Assembly (NCBI RefSeq): GCF_004801405.1
Contig: NZ_SSOB01000007.1
Location: forward strand, 62,001-126,000
DNA length: 64,000 bases
Source: Cohnella fermenti
GTDB taxonomy: Bacteria; Bacillota; Bacilli; Paenibacillales; Paenibacillaceae
Reading direction: 5' to 3'
The stretch's first letter is position 1. Each line of letters opens with the position of its first letter. The notes beneath the pieces were generated by a model. The model made no database searches. It saw only the letters and a program-made list of their open reading frames with translations, and was not told the origin of the DNA. Below are positions 24,418 through 33,435 of this stretch, in pieces. Both the position numbers and the translations under genes were made by a program.

Positions 24418-25242
24418 ATGAGGCTGCGACCGAAGCGAACTCCCCTCAGCGCGGCGATTCTGTGGCTGTATTCTCTTCTGACGCTGCTGCTGCTCGGCTA
24501 CATGACCTACCAGGCGCTGCGTCCGAAGAAGGAGCTGCTCTCCGCGACGTTCGGCTGGCCCAAGCATCTCGGTCTGGGCAACTTCCGCAAGCTGTTCGTC
24601 GAAGCCGGCTTCTTCACTTATCTTCTGAACAGCGCGTTGATTCTGTTCGGCTCGCTCGCGATCGTCGTGCTGCTGTCGACGATGACGGCCTACGGCATCG
24701 GCAAGTTCCGCTTCCGCTTCAAGGGCGGACTGCTCCTCTACTTCCTGATCGGGCTGATGTTCCCCGTTCAGCTCGGCATCGTGCCGATCTTCCTGCTCAT
24801 TCGCGATCTGCATCTGCTTAATACGCAATGGTCGGTTATTCTGGTGCTGGCGTCCGGGCTGTCGATGCCGGTGTTCCTGCTGACGACCTTCTTCGCGAAG
24901 CTGCCGCACGATCTGTACGAGTCGGCCAAGATGGACGGCGCGAACGAATGGACAACCTTCGTGCGGGTGATGTTCCCGCTGGCGAGCCCGGTCACGTTCA
25001 GCGTCTGCATCATCATGTCGATGCAGATCTGGAACCAGTTCTTCGTGCCTCTGATTCTGCTGCAGAGCGAGAGCCGCAAAACAATTCCGCTCATGATCAT
25101 GAAGTTCACGAACAATGTGCTGTACAACATGGACCTGGCGCTTGCGGGCTCCGTCATGGCGACGGTTCCGCTGCTGATTCTGTTCTTCTTCTTCTCCGGC
25201 CGCGTCATCGAAGGGGTGGCGGCGGGCGGGGTGAAGGGATAG
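24418..25242 (+). CDS. CUT1 ABC transporter permease, MalG-type
   Basis: A 274-residue permease with about six membrane helices. The ATPase-contact loop is DLYESAKMDGANEWTTFVRVMFPLA and the C-terminus is RVIEGVAAGGVKG, as usual for MalG-type subunits. The start is ATG 24418 after AGAGGAGAGG, 1 nt behind the preceding stop. It closes the second importer; 200 nt without any gene separate it from the rhamnosidase, which may be read from the same transcript or from its own promoter. Confidence 0.9.
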   Translation: MRLRPKRTPLSAAILWLYSLLTLLLLGYMTYQALRPKKELLSATFGWPKHLGLGNFRKLFVEAGFFTYLLNSALILFGSLAIVVLLSTMTAYGIGKFRFRFKGGLLLYFLIGLMFPVQLGIVPIFLLIRDLHLLNTQWSVILVLASGLSMPVFLLTTFFAKLPHDLYESAKMDGANEWTTFVRVMFPLASPVTFSVCIIMSMQIWNQFFVPLILLQSESRKTIPLMIMKFTNNVLYNMDLALAGSVMATVPLLILFFFFSGRVIEGVAAGGVKG

Positions 25243-25442
25243 GAGCGGATCTCCTCTTCGCCGCGCGCCCCCTCCCCCGCGTCCTTTTCCCTCTCGCGGC
25301 ATTAGGTGTCCTCTCCCGTTCGTTCAGGATCGGCATGGGCGGCGAGGGGAGGCTCCTGAGTCAAGGGGAGAAGAGGCATAAGCATCCGGATGGGGGATGG
25401 CGCTCTTGTCATACCTGCAACTTGAAGAAAGGGGAATACGAG

Positions 25443-28334
25443 ATGGCTTCGCTTCAAGCCGTTCGGCTACGGACGGAATATTTGGACAATCCGCTCGGCA
25501 TCGACGCGACCGCTCCCCGGCTCGGCTGGAGGCTGACCGAAGCAGGCGGATTGGCGGACGCGGGCGGACGCCGAGGCGCGGCGCAGAGCGCCTATCGCAT
25601 CGTGGCGGCGTCCTCGGCGGATCGGCTCGCGGGTGATGGCGAGAATGCCGAGGATGCCGAGAATGCGGGGAATCAGTGGGACCTGTGGGATTCGGGCGTG
25701 GTGGCGTCGACAGAGTCGCAGCATATCGTCTACGGCGGCGTTCCGCTGTTCTCGGGACAGCAGGTGTTCTGGAAGGCGAGAGTGTGGGACGAACGCGGCG
25801 AGCCGGGGCCCTGGAGCGATGTCGCTTCCTGGTCGGTCGGCTTGCTGAGCCGCCGGGATTGGCAGGGCTGCTGGATCGGCCGGAGGATCGGGCGCAAGCC
25901 GACCCGCGAGCAGCCGCTGCCCGCCGTGTACCTGCGGCGGCGCTTCGCGGCGTCCGCGGGCATTCGGCGTGCGACGGTGTACGCGACGGCGCTCGGGCTG
26001 TACCGGCTGCACCTGAACGGCGCGCGTGTCGGAAGCGACGAGCTGTCGCCCGGCTGGACGGACTACCATGTCCGCGTTGCGTATCAGACGTACGACGTGA
26101 CGGAGCTGCTGCGCCCCGGCGACAATGCGTTGGCGGTTGCTCTCGGCCACGGGTGGTACACCGGCTATATCGGCATGTACGGCTACCAGAAATACGGAAT
26201 GGACCCGTCCTTCCTGCTGCAGTTGAACATTGAATACGAGGACGGCGCGACGGAGTCGGTCTGCACCGACGAGAGCTGGGTCGTCTCGTACGGCCCAATT
26301 GTCGGCGCCGATCTGCAGATGGGCGAGAGCTATGACGCCCGGCTGGAGCAGCCGTTCTGGCAGCAGACGGCGTTCGACGATACGGGCTGGGAGCCGGCCG
26401 AGCGCATGTACGATTATCGGGGGCTTGTCGTCGCCCAGATGGCTCCGCCTGTCCGGGCGATGCAGGAGCTGCGGCCGGCGGAGGTCCGGCGGCTGGGCGG
26501 CGACCGCGTGCTCGTCGACATGGGGCAGATGACGAGCGGCTATGCGCGCGTCGCGTTCCGGGCGTCGCGCGGCGTTGCGTACACGCTGCGCTACGCGGAG
26601 GCGCTGGACGAGAACGGCGAGCTGTACACCGCCAATCTGCGCCTCGCGCGCCAGACGGACTCCTATACGTGCGCGGGCAGCGGACGGGAGACGTTCGAGC
26701 CGATCTTCACGTACCACGGCTACCGCTACGTGGAGATCTCGGGTGGGCCGCCGCCTGCCGCCGAAGACATTGTCGGGATCGTGGTGCATTCCGCGCTGCC
26801 CGAGACCGGGAGGCTGGAGACGTCCGATCCGCTCGTCAACCGGCTGCTGGCCAATATTGTGTGGACGCAGCGGGCCAACTACATGAGCGTGCCGACCGAC
26901 TGCCCGCAGCGCGACGAGCGGCATGGCTGGACCGGGGACGCGCAGATTTTTGCCCGGACGGCCGCTTACAACATGGAGGTGGCGCCGTTCCTCGACAAGT
27001 GGCTGACCGATCTCGACGACGGCCAGCGCCCGACCGGCGCCTATACGGACTTCGCCCCGTTCATCTTCGGCCCGAAGACGGAGTTCGACAATGACTTCAC
27101 GTACACGCATACCGCCTCGTCGGGCTGGGCGGACGCGCCGCCGATCATCGCCTGGCTGCTGTACGAGATTTACGGCGACCGCGAGGTGCTGCGCCGCCAC
27201 TATTCGGGCCTCAAGCGCTGGATGGCGTTCAACGAGACGATGTACCCGTCCGGCATCCGGCGCGACGCTCCGCAGTACGGCGACTGGCTGTCGCTGCCCG
27301 AGCGTCCGCTCGAGGAAGCGAAGGCGGAGCTCGGCTGGCTCGTGGATTCGTTGTCGACGACGCCGTACGATGTGTTCGGAACGGCTTATTATGCGCACGG
27401 GGCGGCGGCGACGGCCGCTATCGCGAAGGCGCTCGGCGAGGAAGCGGATGCGGAGCGCTACGGAGCGCTCGCCGCTTCCGTTCGGGAAGCGTTCGTGCGC
27501 GAGTTCGTCGGAGCGGACGGCGTCATCAAGGGCGACACGCAGACCGTGTATGCGATGGCGCTTGCGTGGGATCTGCTGCCGCAGGAGCGGCGGGCGGAGG
27601 CGTTGGCTCGCCTGACGGGCAAGATCGAGGCGGGCGGCGTGATGGCGGCGACGGGCTTCCACGGGACGCGGCTGCTCATGGACGTGCTCAGCGACGAAGG
27701 GCGCGAGGATCTGGCGTTCGGCCTGCTCGTCCGCAAGGAGTATCCGTCCTGGCTGTACTCGGTGCTGCAAGGCGCGACGACCATCTGGGAGCGTTGGGAC
27801 GGTTGGACGGAGGAGCGCGGCTTCCAGCGGCCGGGAATGAACTCGTTGTGCCATTATGCGTTCGGCGCGGTCGGGGAATGGATCTACAAGCATGTCGGCG
27901 GCATTGCGTCCGATCCTTCGGCGCCGGGCTTCGCCCGCGCGATCGTGCGGCCGAGGCCGCTGGGCGGGCTGACGCGGGCGAGCTGCAGCTACGACTCGAT
28001 TCGAGGGCTGTATGAGGTCGTCTGGCGGCTGGACGGCGCCGGGAAGCTGACGCTGGAAGCGGCGGTGCCGGCGGGTGGCGAGGCGATTGTTCACGTGCCG
28101 TCGCTGCCGGGAACCCCGGTGCTGGAGACGGGCGGGATGAAGATGGCCGGAGCGGCGTTCGCGGCAGACGCGGCGATCGGCGGAGAAGCCGTGGAGAGAC
28201 GGGGCACGCCGGCTTCGGAGGCGGAGGGAGTCGTCGCCCTCGGACGGGTTGGAGACTGCGAGACGTTCCGGGTCGGCTCCGGCCGGTACCGGTTCGTCTC
28301 CGAGTGGCATCGGGAAGGGGGGATTCGCCCATGA
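25443..28334 (+). CDS. Alpha-L-rhamnosidase, GH78
   Basis: A 963-residue enzyme that removes terminal alpha-L-rhamnose from oligosaccharides or glycosides. Recognisable parts are the N-terminal beta-domain (RTEYLDNPLGIDATAPRLGW, then PGPWSDVASWSVGLL), a second beta-domain (ATALGLYRLHLNGARVG, DELSPGWTDY, GHGWYTG), the catalytic barrel with CPQRDERHGWTGDAQIF (Asp491 and Glu492; this motif holds the catalytic acid of GH78) and WERWDGWTEERGF, and a C-terminal beta-domain. There is no signal peptide, so it works on imported material. The start is ATG 25443 after GAAAGGGG. A Glu/Asn/Ala-rich insert (GENAEDAENAGN) interrupts the first domain. It overlaps the next gene by 4 nt. Confidence 0.93.
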   Translation: MASLQAVRLRTEYLDNPLGIDATAPRLGWRLTEAGGLADAGGRRGAAQSAYRIVAASSADRLAGDGENAEDAENAGNQWDLWDSGVVASTESQHIVYGGVPLFSGQQVFWKARVWDERGEPGPWSDVASWSVGLLSRRDWQGCWIGRRIGRKPTREQPLPAVYLRRRFAASAGIRRATVYATALGLYRLHLNGARVGSDELSPGWTDYHVRVAYQTYDVTELLRPGDNALAVALGHGWYTGYIGMYGYQKYGMDPSFLLQLNIEYEDGATESVCTDESWVVSYGPIVGADLQMGESYDARLEQPFWQQTAFDDTGWEPAERMYDYRGLVVAQMAPPVRAMQELRPAEVRRLGGDRVLVDMGQMTSGYARVAFRASRGVAYTLRYAEALDENGELYTANLRLARQTDSYTCAGSGRETFEPIFTYHGYRYVEISGGPPPAAEDIVGIVVHSALPETGRLETSDPLVNRLLANIVWTQRANYMSVPTDCPQRDERHGWTGDAQIFARTAAYNMEVAPFLDKWLTDLDDGQRPTGAYTDFAPFIFGPKTEFDNDFTYTHTASSGWADAPPIIAWLLYEIYGDREVLRRHYSGLKRWMAFNETMYPSGIRRDAPQYGDWLSLPERPLEEAKAELGWLVDSLSTTPYDVFGTAYYAHGAAATAAIAKALGEEADAERYGALAASVREAFVREFVGADGVIKGDTQTVYAMALAWDLLPQERRAEALARLTGKIEAGGVMAATGFHGTRLLMDVLSDEGREDLAFGLLVRKEYPSWLYSVLQGATTIWERWDGWTEERGFQRPGMNSLCHYAFGAVGEWIYKHVGGIASDPSAPGFARAIVRPRPLGGLTRASCSYDSIRGLYEVVWRLDGAGKLTLEAAVPAGGEAIVHVPSLPGTPVLETGGMKMAGAAFAADAAIGGEAVERRGTPASEAEGVVALGRVGDCETFRVGSGRYRFVSEWHREGGIRP

Positions 28335-29008
28335 CGCGAAGATTGATTGATCTGTCGATGGATATTTATCATGGAGCGCCTACATTCGCTTACGATCCCA
28401 AGTGCGCCGTCGTCGTCCACAACACGGTGGACACGATCGGCTACAACATCACGCAGCTCTCGATGAGCACGCACCAAGGGACGCACCTGGACGCTCCGTT
28501 TCATTTTCTGAATGAGGGCAATACGGTGGACCGGCTCGATCTGGATCGGTGCATCGGCGAAGCGCTGCTTGTCGATCTGTCGCACAAGCGGCCGAAGGAG
28601 CCGATCGGAGTCGCCGACTTCGCGCCGTATGCGGACCGCATCGGAGAGGGCACGCGGCTTGTGTACCGGACGGATTGGCACCTTCAATATCCGATGAAGC
28701 ACTACTTCAGCGACTTCCCCTATATGACGCTGGAGTTGGCCGAGTGGCTCGCGGAGCGCAGAATTGCGCTGATCGGGATGGACGTGCCGACGCCGAATCC
28801 GACCGACTACGACCCCGTTCACAAGGCGCTGCTGCGGGCGGAGATCGTCATCGTGGAGGGCTTGGCGAATCTCGGGGCGATTGACCGGGAGCACTTCTTC
28901 CTCATGGCGGCCCCGCTGAAAATCACCGGAAGAGACGGAGCGCCGATCCGAGCGGTTGCCCTGATCTCGGATGACGCATCGAAGCCGGGAGCGGAAGGAG
29001 AGGGGTGA
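28331..29008 (+). CDS. Cyclase (kynurenine formamidase-like) family metal hydrolase
   Basis: A 225-residue protein of the cyclase superfamily. The metal-binding signature HQGTHLDAPFHF is present near residue 53, with further support from LIDLSMDIYHGAPTF at the N-terminus and GMDVPTPNPTDYDP. Members hydrolyse amides, lactones or similar bonds using a divalent metal. The ATG overlaps the rhamnosidase stop (ATGA), so expression is coupled. In this setting a sugar-lactone-hydrolysing role (for example a rhamnono-lactone) would fit an oxidative rhamnose pathway, but this is inference. Confidence 0.85.
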   Translation: MTRRLIDLSMDIYHGAPTFAYDPKCAVVVHNTVDTIGYNITQLSMSTHQGTHLDAPFHFLNEGNTVDRLDLDRCIGEALLVDLSHKRPKEPIGVADFAPYADRIGEGTRLVYRTDWHLQYPMKHYFSDFPYMTLELAEWLAERRIALIGMDVPTPNPTDYDPVHKALLRAEIVIVEGLANLGAIDREHFFLMAAPLKITGRDGAPIRAVALISDDASKPGAEGEG

Positions 29009-29012
29009 GGGC

Positions 29013-29999
29013 ATGTTGACAGCTCGGACCAACTGGAAGGTGGCGGTCACCGACAGCGGCTTCCCCGATCTGGCGCCGGAGGCCGAGGCGCTCTCGGGCA
29101 CGGGGGCGTCTCTCGCGCCGGGCCGCTGCCGGACGGCCGAGGAGGTCGCGGCGCTCTGCGCCGACGCCGATGCGGTGCTGACGCAATGGGCGCCCGTCAC
29201 CGCCGAGGCGATCGCGGCCATGACGCGCTGCAAGGTCATCGTCCGCTACGGCATCGGCGTGGACAACGTCGATCTGGAGGCGGCGCGGGCGAAGGGCATC
29301 CCGGTGGCGAACGTGCCCGACTACGCGATCGAGGAGGTGGCGGATCATGCGCTGAGCTTGCTGCTCGCCTCCGTCCGGCGCATTCCGCAGGTCGCCGCCC
29401 AGGTGCGGAAGGGCGTCTGGGAGATCGCCCCGTGCCGCCCGATCGTCGGCCTGCAGGGCCGCAAGCTCGGCGTGGCCGGCTTCGGCAATATTGCGAGGGC
29501 GGTCGTTCGCCGCGCGCAGGCGTTCGGCATGACGACGCTGGCTTACGATCCGTATGCGGCCCCGGACGTCTTCGCCCGGCACGGCACGGAGCAGGCGGAC
29601 TGGGAGACGCTGCTGGCGGAGAGCGACTTCGTCTCGATCCATCTGCCGTTGAACGGGCAGACAAGGCGGCTGTTCGACGACCGCGCGTTCGCAGCGATGA
29701 AGCCTGGCGCGCATCTGATCAACACGTCGCGGGGCGGAGTCGTGGACACGGACGCGCTCGTGCGCGCGCTGCGTGAAGGCCGGTTGGCCGGCGCGGCGCT
29801 CGACGTTCTGGATGAGGAGCCGATCGCGGCGGGGCACCCGTTGCTGCAGCTTGATTCGTGCATCGTGACAAGCCATTGCGCTTGGTATTCGGAGAGCTCG
29901 CTGCTCCGGCTGCAGCGGTATGCCGCTCTGGAGGTGCGGCGCGTGCTGGAGGGCGGACACCCGGTTCATGTGGTGAACGGGGTGGAGGCGGTCCGATGA
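29013..29999 (+). CDS. D-isomer-specific 2-hydroxyacid dehydrogenase, CtBP-like
   Basis: A 328-residue NAD-dependent dehydrogenase. The dinucleotide fold is GRKLGVAGFGNIARAVV, the substrate Arg region is LINTSRGGVVDTDALV, the catalytic Glu is in DVLDEEP, and the catalytic His lies in VTSHCAWYS. VIVRYGIGVDNVD is typical of the C-terminal-binding-protein-like branch. The start is ATG 29013 after GGAGAGGGGTGA. The ATGA overlap with the next gene makes the operon clear. It may interconvert a 2-keto and 2-hydroxy acid produced from deoxysugars, such as lactate or a 3-deoxy-onate, but the substrate is not readable. Confidence 0.88.
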   Translation: MLTARTNWKVAVTDSGFPDLAPEAEALSGTGASLAPGRCRTAEEVAALCADADAVLTQWAPVTAEAIAAMTRCKVIVRYGIGVDNVDLEAARAKGIPVANVPDYAIEEVADHALSLLLASVRRIPQVAAQVRKGVWEIAPCRPIVGLQGRKLGVAGFGNIARAVVRRAQAFGMTTLAYDPYAAPDVFARHGTEQADWETLLAESDFVSIHLPLNGQTRRLFDDRAFAAMKPGAHLINTSRGGVVDTDALVRALREGRLAGAALDVLDEEPIAAGHPLLQLDSCIVTSHCAWYSESSLLRLQRYAALEVRRVLEGGHPVHVVNGVEAVR

Positions 30000-31045
30000 G
30001 GGCGCTCGTCTGGCACGGCCCGCAGGTGTTGGCGCTTGAAGAGACGAAGCGGCCCGAGCCCGGACCCGGAGAGCTGCTGCTGCGCGTGGACGCCGTCGGC
30101 ATCTGCGGCAGCGAGCTGGAAGGCTACCGCGGCCACAGTGCGGTGAGGCAAGCGCCGCTTGTCATGGGCCACGAGTTCGCCGGAACCGTCGTCGCGGTCG
30201 GAACGAGTGTCGGGGCTGAGCCGCTCGCGGCCGGGGCGGGCAGCGGGGCCGATTCGCTCTTGGGTCGCCGCGTCGTCGTTAATCCGCTGCTCGCCTGCGG
30301 CGTCTGCCCGCGCTGCCTGGAGGGCCGGCCGAACGTATGCAGGCAGCGGCGCATCGTCGGCATCCACCGGCCCGGGGCGTTCGCGGACTATGTGACCGTG
30401 CCGTCCCGCAGCGCGATTCTGTTGCCGGACGGCATGGACGCCGCACTGGCCTCGCTCGCGGAGCCGCTGGCCGTCTGCGTGCACGGGCTTCGTCTTGGCA
30501 CGCCGGAGGGGGCGTCGCCGCCGGATCTGCTCGTGCTGGGAGCGGGGCCGATCGGCCTGCTCGCGCTGCAAGCGGCGCGGGCGGCCGGGACCGGCAGGGC
30601 GCTCGTCGTCGACCGCCAGCCGCCGCGGCTTGCGGTCGCCCGCGCGCTGGGCGCCGAGGCTTGCTTGCCGGAGGAGGCGGAGGCCGTCTGCCGCGAGCTG
30701 TTCGGCGAGGACGGGCCGGGCACGGCCGTCGACGCCGTCGGCGTCCGGCAGACCCGGGAGGCGGCGATTCGTCTCGTCGGCGCCGGCGGGCGTGTCGTGC
30801 TCGTCGGCCTCGGCCAGGACGACAGCCTGTTGCCGATGAATTTGGCCGTCCGCAAGGAGCTGGCGCTGCTGGGCTCCTACACCTACGACGAGGCCGAATT
30901 CGCAGAGGCGATCCGGCTGCTCGAGACGGGGGCCATCGCCATGGAAGGCTGGACCGCCCAGTGCGGACTGGAGGAAGCAGCGGCGGTCTTCGCCGCATTG
31001 GATCGGGGCGACAGTCCGTTCATCAAGGTGATTGTGCGTCCTTGA
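29996..31045 (+). CDS. Zinc-dependent medium-chain alcohol/polyol dehydrogenase
   Basis: A 349-residue MDR-family enzyme. The catalytic zinc ligands are in VGICGSELEGYRG and MGHEFAG; the structural zinc site is CGVCPRCLEGRPNVC (four Cys); the cofactor fold is VLGAGPIGLLALQAA. The family includes sorbitol, threonine and sugar dehydrogenases. ATG 29996 overlaps the preceding stop by 4 nt. It probably oxidises a hydroxyl of rhamnose or of a downstream intermediate such as 2-keto-3-deoxyrhamnonate (inference from neighbours). The spacer near residue 75 (GAEPLAAGAGSGADSLLG) is longer than usual. Confidence 0.9.
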   Translation: MRALVWHGPQVLALEETKRPEPGPGELLLRVDAVGICGSELEGYRGHSAVRQAPLVMGHEFAGTVVAVGTSVGAEPLAAGAGSGADSLLGRRVVVNPLLACGVCPRCLEGRPNVCRQRRIVGIHRPGAFADYVTVPSRSAILLPDGMDAALASLAEPLAVCVHGLRLGTPEGASPPDLLVLGAGPIGLLALQAARAAGTGRALVVDRQPPRLAVARALGAEACLPEEAEAVCRELFGEDGPGTAVDAVGVRQTREAAIRLVGAGGRVVLVGLGQDDSLLPMNLAVRKELALLGSYTYDEAEFAEAIRLLETGAIAMEGWTAQCGLEEAAAVFAALDRGDSPFIKVIVRP

Positions 31046-31086
31046 CGCGGGAGCGGCAGTGCCGACCGAACGGGAGGGGGATGGAG

Positions 31087-31851
31087 ATGCGGGGATTACA
31101 AGGCAGAACCGCCGTCGTCACGGGCGGCGCGCAAGGCTTGGGCGAGGCGATTGTCCGCCGACTGGCGGAGGAAGGCTGCTCCGTGTGGCTGGTCGATCGG
31201 AACGAGGAAGGGGCCGGGACGGCTCGAGCAATCGGCTCCGCGACCGGCTCCGAGGTTCGCTTCGCTCGCGTCGATCTGGCGAGTCCGCAGCAGATCGAGG
31301 AGCTGGCGGCGAGTTGGCGGAGCGGGGCGATTCGTCCGTCCATTCTCGTGAACAACGCGGCTGCATTCGTGTTCAAGGGGGTGGAAGCGACGCCCGAGGA
31401 GTGGGACCGGATTCTAGGCGTCAACATCAAGGGTACTTCGACGATGACCAAAGCGGTCGTGCCGCTTATGAAGGAAGCCGGCGGAGGCTCTGTCGTGAAC
31501 CTGTCGTCGGTAAGCGGGTTCGTCGGCCAGCGCCAGTTCGCCACGTACAATGCCACCAAGTTCGCGCTGCGCGGGCTGACCAAGTGCTGGGCTTACGATC
31601 TGGCGCCCGACGGCATCCGCGTCAATGCGGTCTGCCCGGGCTACATCCGGACCGCCGCCTTCGAGCGGTCGTGCGAGCTGCTCGGCATCGACGCGGAGGA
31701 GGAGAACGCTCGCATCTCGCTTCTGCACATGCTGGGCCGTCAGGGACGGGCGGAGGAGGTGGCGGGAGCGGTTGCGTTCCTCGCCTCGGACGACGCCAGC
31801 TTCATTACGGGCAGCGACCTGATGGTCGACGGAGGATTCACGGCGATATAG
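31087..31851 (+). CDS. Short-chain dehydrogenase/reductase (SDR)
   Basis: A 254-residue classical SDR. The cofactor motif is TGGAQGLGEA, the structural motif LVNNAAAF, and the catalytic Ser, Tyr and Lys are in NLSSVSGF and YNATK; it ends with ITGSDLMVDGGFTAI. ATG 31087 is preferred to ATG 31081, which touches the ribosome site GGGAGGGGG. Members of this group oxidise sugars at C1 or 2-keto-3-deoxysugar acids. Followed closely by an FAH-family hydrolase, the pair resembles the end of the known non-phosphorylating L-rhamnose/L-fucose routes, where a deoxy-keto acid is oxidised and then split. Confidence 0.88.
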   Translation: MRGLQGRTAVVTGGAQGLGEAIVRRLAEEGCSVWLVDRNEEGAGTARAIGSATGSEVRFARVDLASPQQIEELAASWRSGAIRPSILVNNAAAFVFKGVEATPEEWDRILGVNIKGTSTMTKAVVPLMKEAGGGSVVNLSSVSGFVGQRQFATYNATKFALRGLTKCWAYDLAPDGIRVNAVCPGYIRTAAFERSCELLGIDAEEENARISLLHMLGRQGRAEEVAGAVAFLASDDASFITGSDLMVDGGFTAI

Positions 31852-31870
31852 AAAGGCGGAGACAATCGAC

Positions 31871-32770
31871 ATGAAGCTGCTTAATTACAGAAGCCCGGCC
31901 GACGATGCCGTGCGGCTCGGCATCTCGACCGAGGCGGGAGTCATTGACGTCGCCGCAGCCGCGGCTGCGGCGAATTTGCAGGCGACGGTCGGGGCCGACA
32001 CCGACGGCTGTATCGCGGCCGGATCGAGAGGGCTCGCCGAGCTGACGGCGCTCTGCGAGTGGGCGTCGCGGCAGGGCGAGCCGGGAAGCTGGCTGCTGCC
32101 GGAGGCAGGGCTGCGGCTGGCGCCCTGCGTACTCCGGCCGGGCAAGCTGCTGTGCGTCGGGCTGAATTACCGCAAGCACGCGGAGGAGACGGGAGCGTCG
32201 ATACCGGCTTATCCGGTGCTGTTCAGCAAGTTCGGCAATGCGCTGGCGGCGCACGGCGACGAGATCGCGCTCCCGGCGGCCTCGCGCGAGGTCGATTACG
32301 AGGCGGAGCTGGCCATCGTCATCGGCCGGGCCGCCCGCGACGTTCCCGTCGCGGAGGCGCTCGACCATGTGTACGGCTATTGCTGCGCCAACGACCTGTC
32401 GGCGAGAGACCTGCAGCTCCGCACCTCGCAATGGCTGCTCGGCAAAAGCTGCGACGGCTTCGCGCCGCTCGGCCCTTGGCTCGTGACCGCGGACGAGGTC
32501 GGCGATCCGAACCGCCTCGCCATCGGCTGTACGGTGAACGGCGTTGCACGGCAGCGCTCCGACACCTCCGATATGATTTTCCGTTGCGATGAGATCGTAA
32601 GCTACGTGTCCCGCCACATGACGCTGCTTCCCGGCGACGTCATCCTGACCGGCACGCCGGAAGGCGTCGTGCTCGGCTATCCCGAGAGCGAACGCGTCTA
32701 TCTGCGGCGAGGGGACATCGCGGAAGTCGAGATTGCCGGCTTGGGCCGTCTGCGCAACCGGTTCGTCTGA
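31871..32770 (+). CDS. Fumarylacetoacetate hydrolase family protein (probable 2,4-diketo-3-deoxy sugar acid hydrolase)
   Basis: A 299-residue FAH-fold enzyme: the N-terminal cap followed by the core with LCVGLNYRKHAEETG, PVLFSKFGNAL, VDYEAELAIVIGR (metal-binding acidic residues), ANDLSARDLQ, KSCDGFAPLGPWLV and ILTGTPEGV. These are the usual Mg-binding and active-site motifs. Related enzymes split 2,4-diketo-3-deoxy-L-rhamnonate or -fuconate into pyruvate and lactate. The start is ATG 31871, 19 nt after the SDR stop. It is the last gene of the rhamnosidase operon and is followed by a terminator-like hairpin and the repeat island. Confidence 0.88.
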   Translation: MKLLNYRSPADDAVRLGISTEAGVIDVAAAAAAANLQATVGADTDGCIAAGSRGLAELTALCEWASRQGEPGSWLLPEAGLRLAPCVLRPGKLLCVGLNYRKHAEETGASIPAYPVLFSKFGNALAAHGDEIALPAASREVDYEAELAIVIGRAARDVPVAEALDHVYGYCCANDLSARDLQLRTSQWLLGKSCDGFAPLGPWLVTADEVGDPNRLAIGCTVNGVARQRSDTSDMIFRCDEIVSYVSRHMTLLPGDVILTGTPEGVVLGYPESERVYLRRGDIAEVEIAGLGRLRNRFV

Positions 32771-32810
32771 GAATGGCGGGGTGCGGATCGGTACGGTTAG
32801 AGAAGTGCGA

Positions 32811-32850
32811 GAGGTCTCGCGGACGCCGACGGCGCGCCGCGAGACTTCTT
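32811..32850 (+). terminator. Terminator-like hairpin after the rhamnose operon
   Basis: GTCTCGCGG (32814-32822) pairs with CCGCGAGAC (32837-32845); TTCTT follows. It lies 41 nt after the FAH gene stop. Confidence 0.6.
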
Positions 32851-32899
32851 GGCATCGCATGAAGCCATAGGCCGAGCCCGGCCCCCCATCCGAGCCCAT

Positions 32900-33180
32900 C
32901 CAAGAGAGAAAGACCCCGCCGCCGAACCCGCCAGAACGCGCCGAACCTGACAAATCCGCCAGAACCCGCCGAAACCATCAGAACGCGCCGAACCTGACAA
33001 ATCCGCCAGAACCGCCACAACCCGCCGAGCTCACCGAACCTGCCAGAACCCGCCGACCCTGACAAATCCGCCGGAACCCACCGCCCCTACCGAACCCGTG
33101 GAAGCCGCCGCCAACCCCGCCGACTCCGCCAAGCCCACCGACCCCGCCGCCGAACCCGCCGACCCCGTCAAACCCGCCCG
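32900..33180. repeat. GC-rich degenerate tandem repeat tract
   Basis: Units rich in CCGCC, GAACC and CAGAAC. CAGAACGCGCCGAACCTGAC occurs at 32932 and again at 32979 (47 bp apart, with the following GACAAATCCGCCAGAAC also shared), and a diverged third copy starts at 33044. On the minus strand it reads as Gly/Phe/Arg-rich low complexity. Confidence 0.75.
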
Positions 33181-33197
33181 CCGAAGCCGAGGGCCAT

Positions 33198-33392
33198 CAA
33201 ATTTTATGTGAAAAATCACATTGGCGCAGCTTGATAAGGGGGAGTTTGGACGGTTTTATGTGAAAAATAGCATACATGGAGAAAATTCCGGCTTGAATGG
33301 CTGGATATATGCTAAAAATCATATAAAACGCCGCGATTGCCGCCAATCCAAGCCAACGAATGTGAAAAACCACATAAAATCGCAAAAGTTAC
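33198..33392. repeat. Family-A array: four units with 51-52 bp period, each with an AT-rich mini-palindrome
   Basis: ATGTGAAAAATCACAT at 33206, ATGTGAAAAATAGCAT at 33258, a variant centred on ATGCTAAAAATCATAT at 33309 and ATGTGAAAAACCACAT at 33360. Spacings are 52, 51 and 51 bp. Parts of the intervening sequence are also shared with the array at 47582, for example AAAACGCCGCGATT after the third unit in both. It is not a CRISPR: units are short and variable, and no cas gene is present. Confidence 0.8.
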
Positions 33393-33435
33393 CGGGCTGG
33401 GGGAACGGCAGGGGACGATCGGAAGCGACTAGGGG

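Noticed and set aside
24828..25442. N-terminal extension of the rhamnosidase frame upstream of 25443
   Set aside because: It overlaps the MalG-type permease gene in another frame, lacks a ribosome site, and the GH78 domain begins right after ATG 25443.
33198..33392. CRISPR array (regularly spaced palindromic units)
   Set aside because: Units are short (about 16-20 bp) and differ from each other, the spacers are partly conserved between loci, and there are no cas genes in the window.
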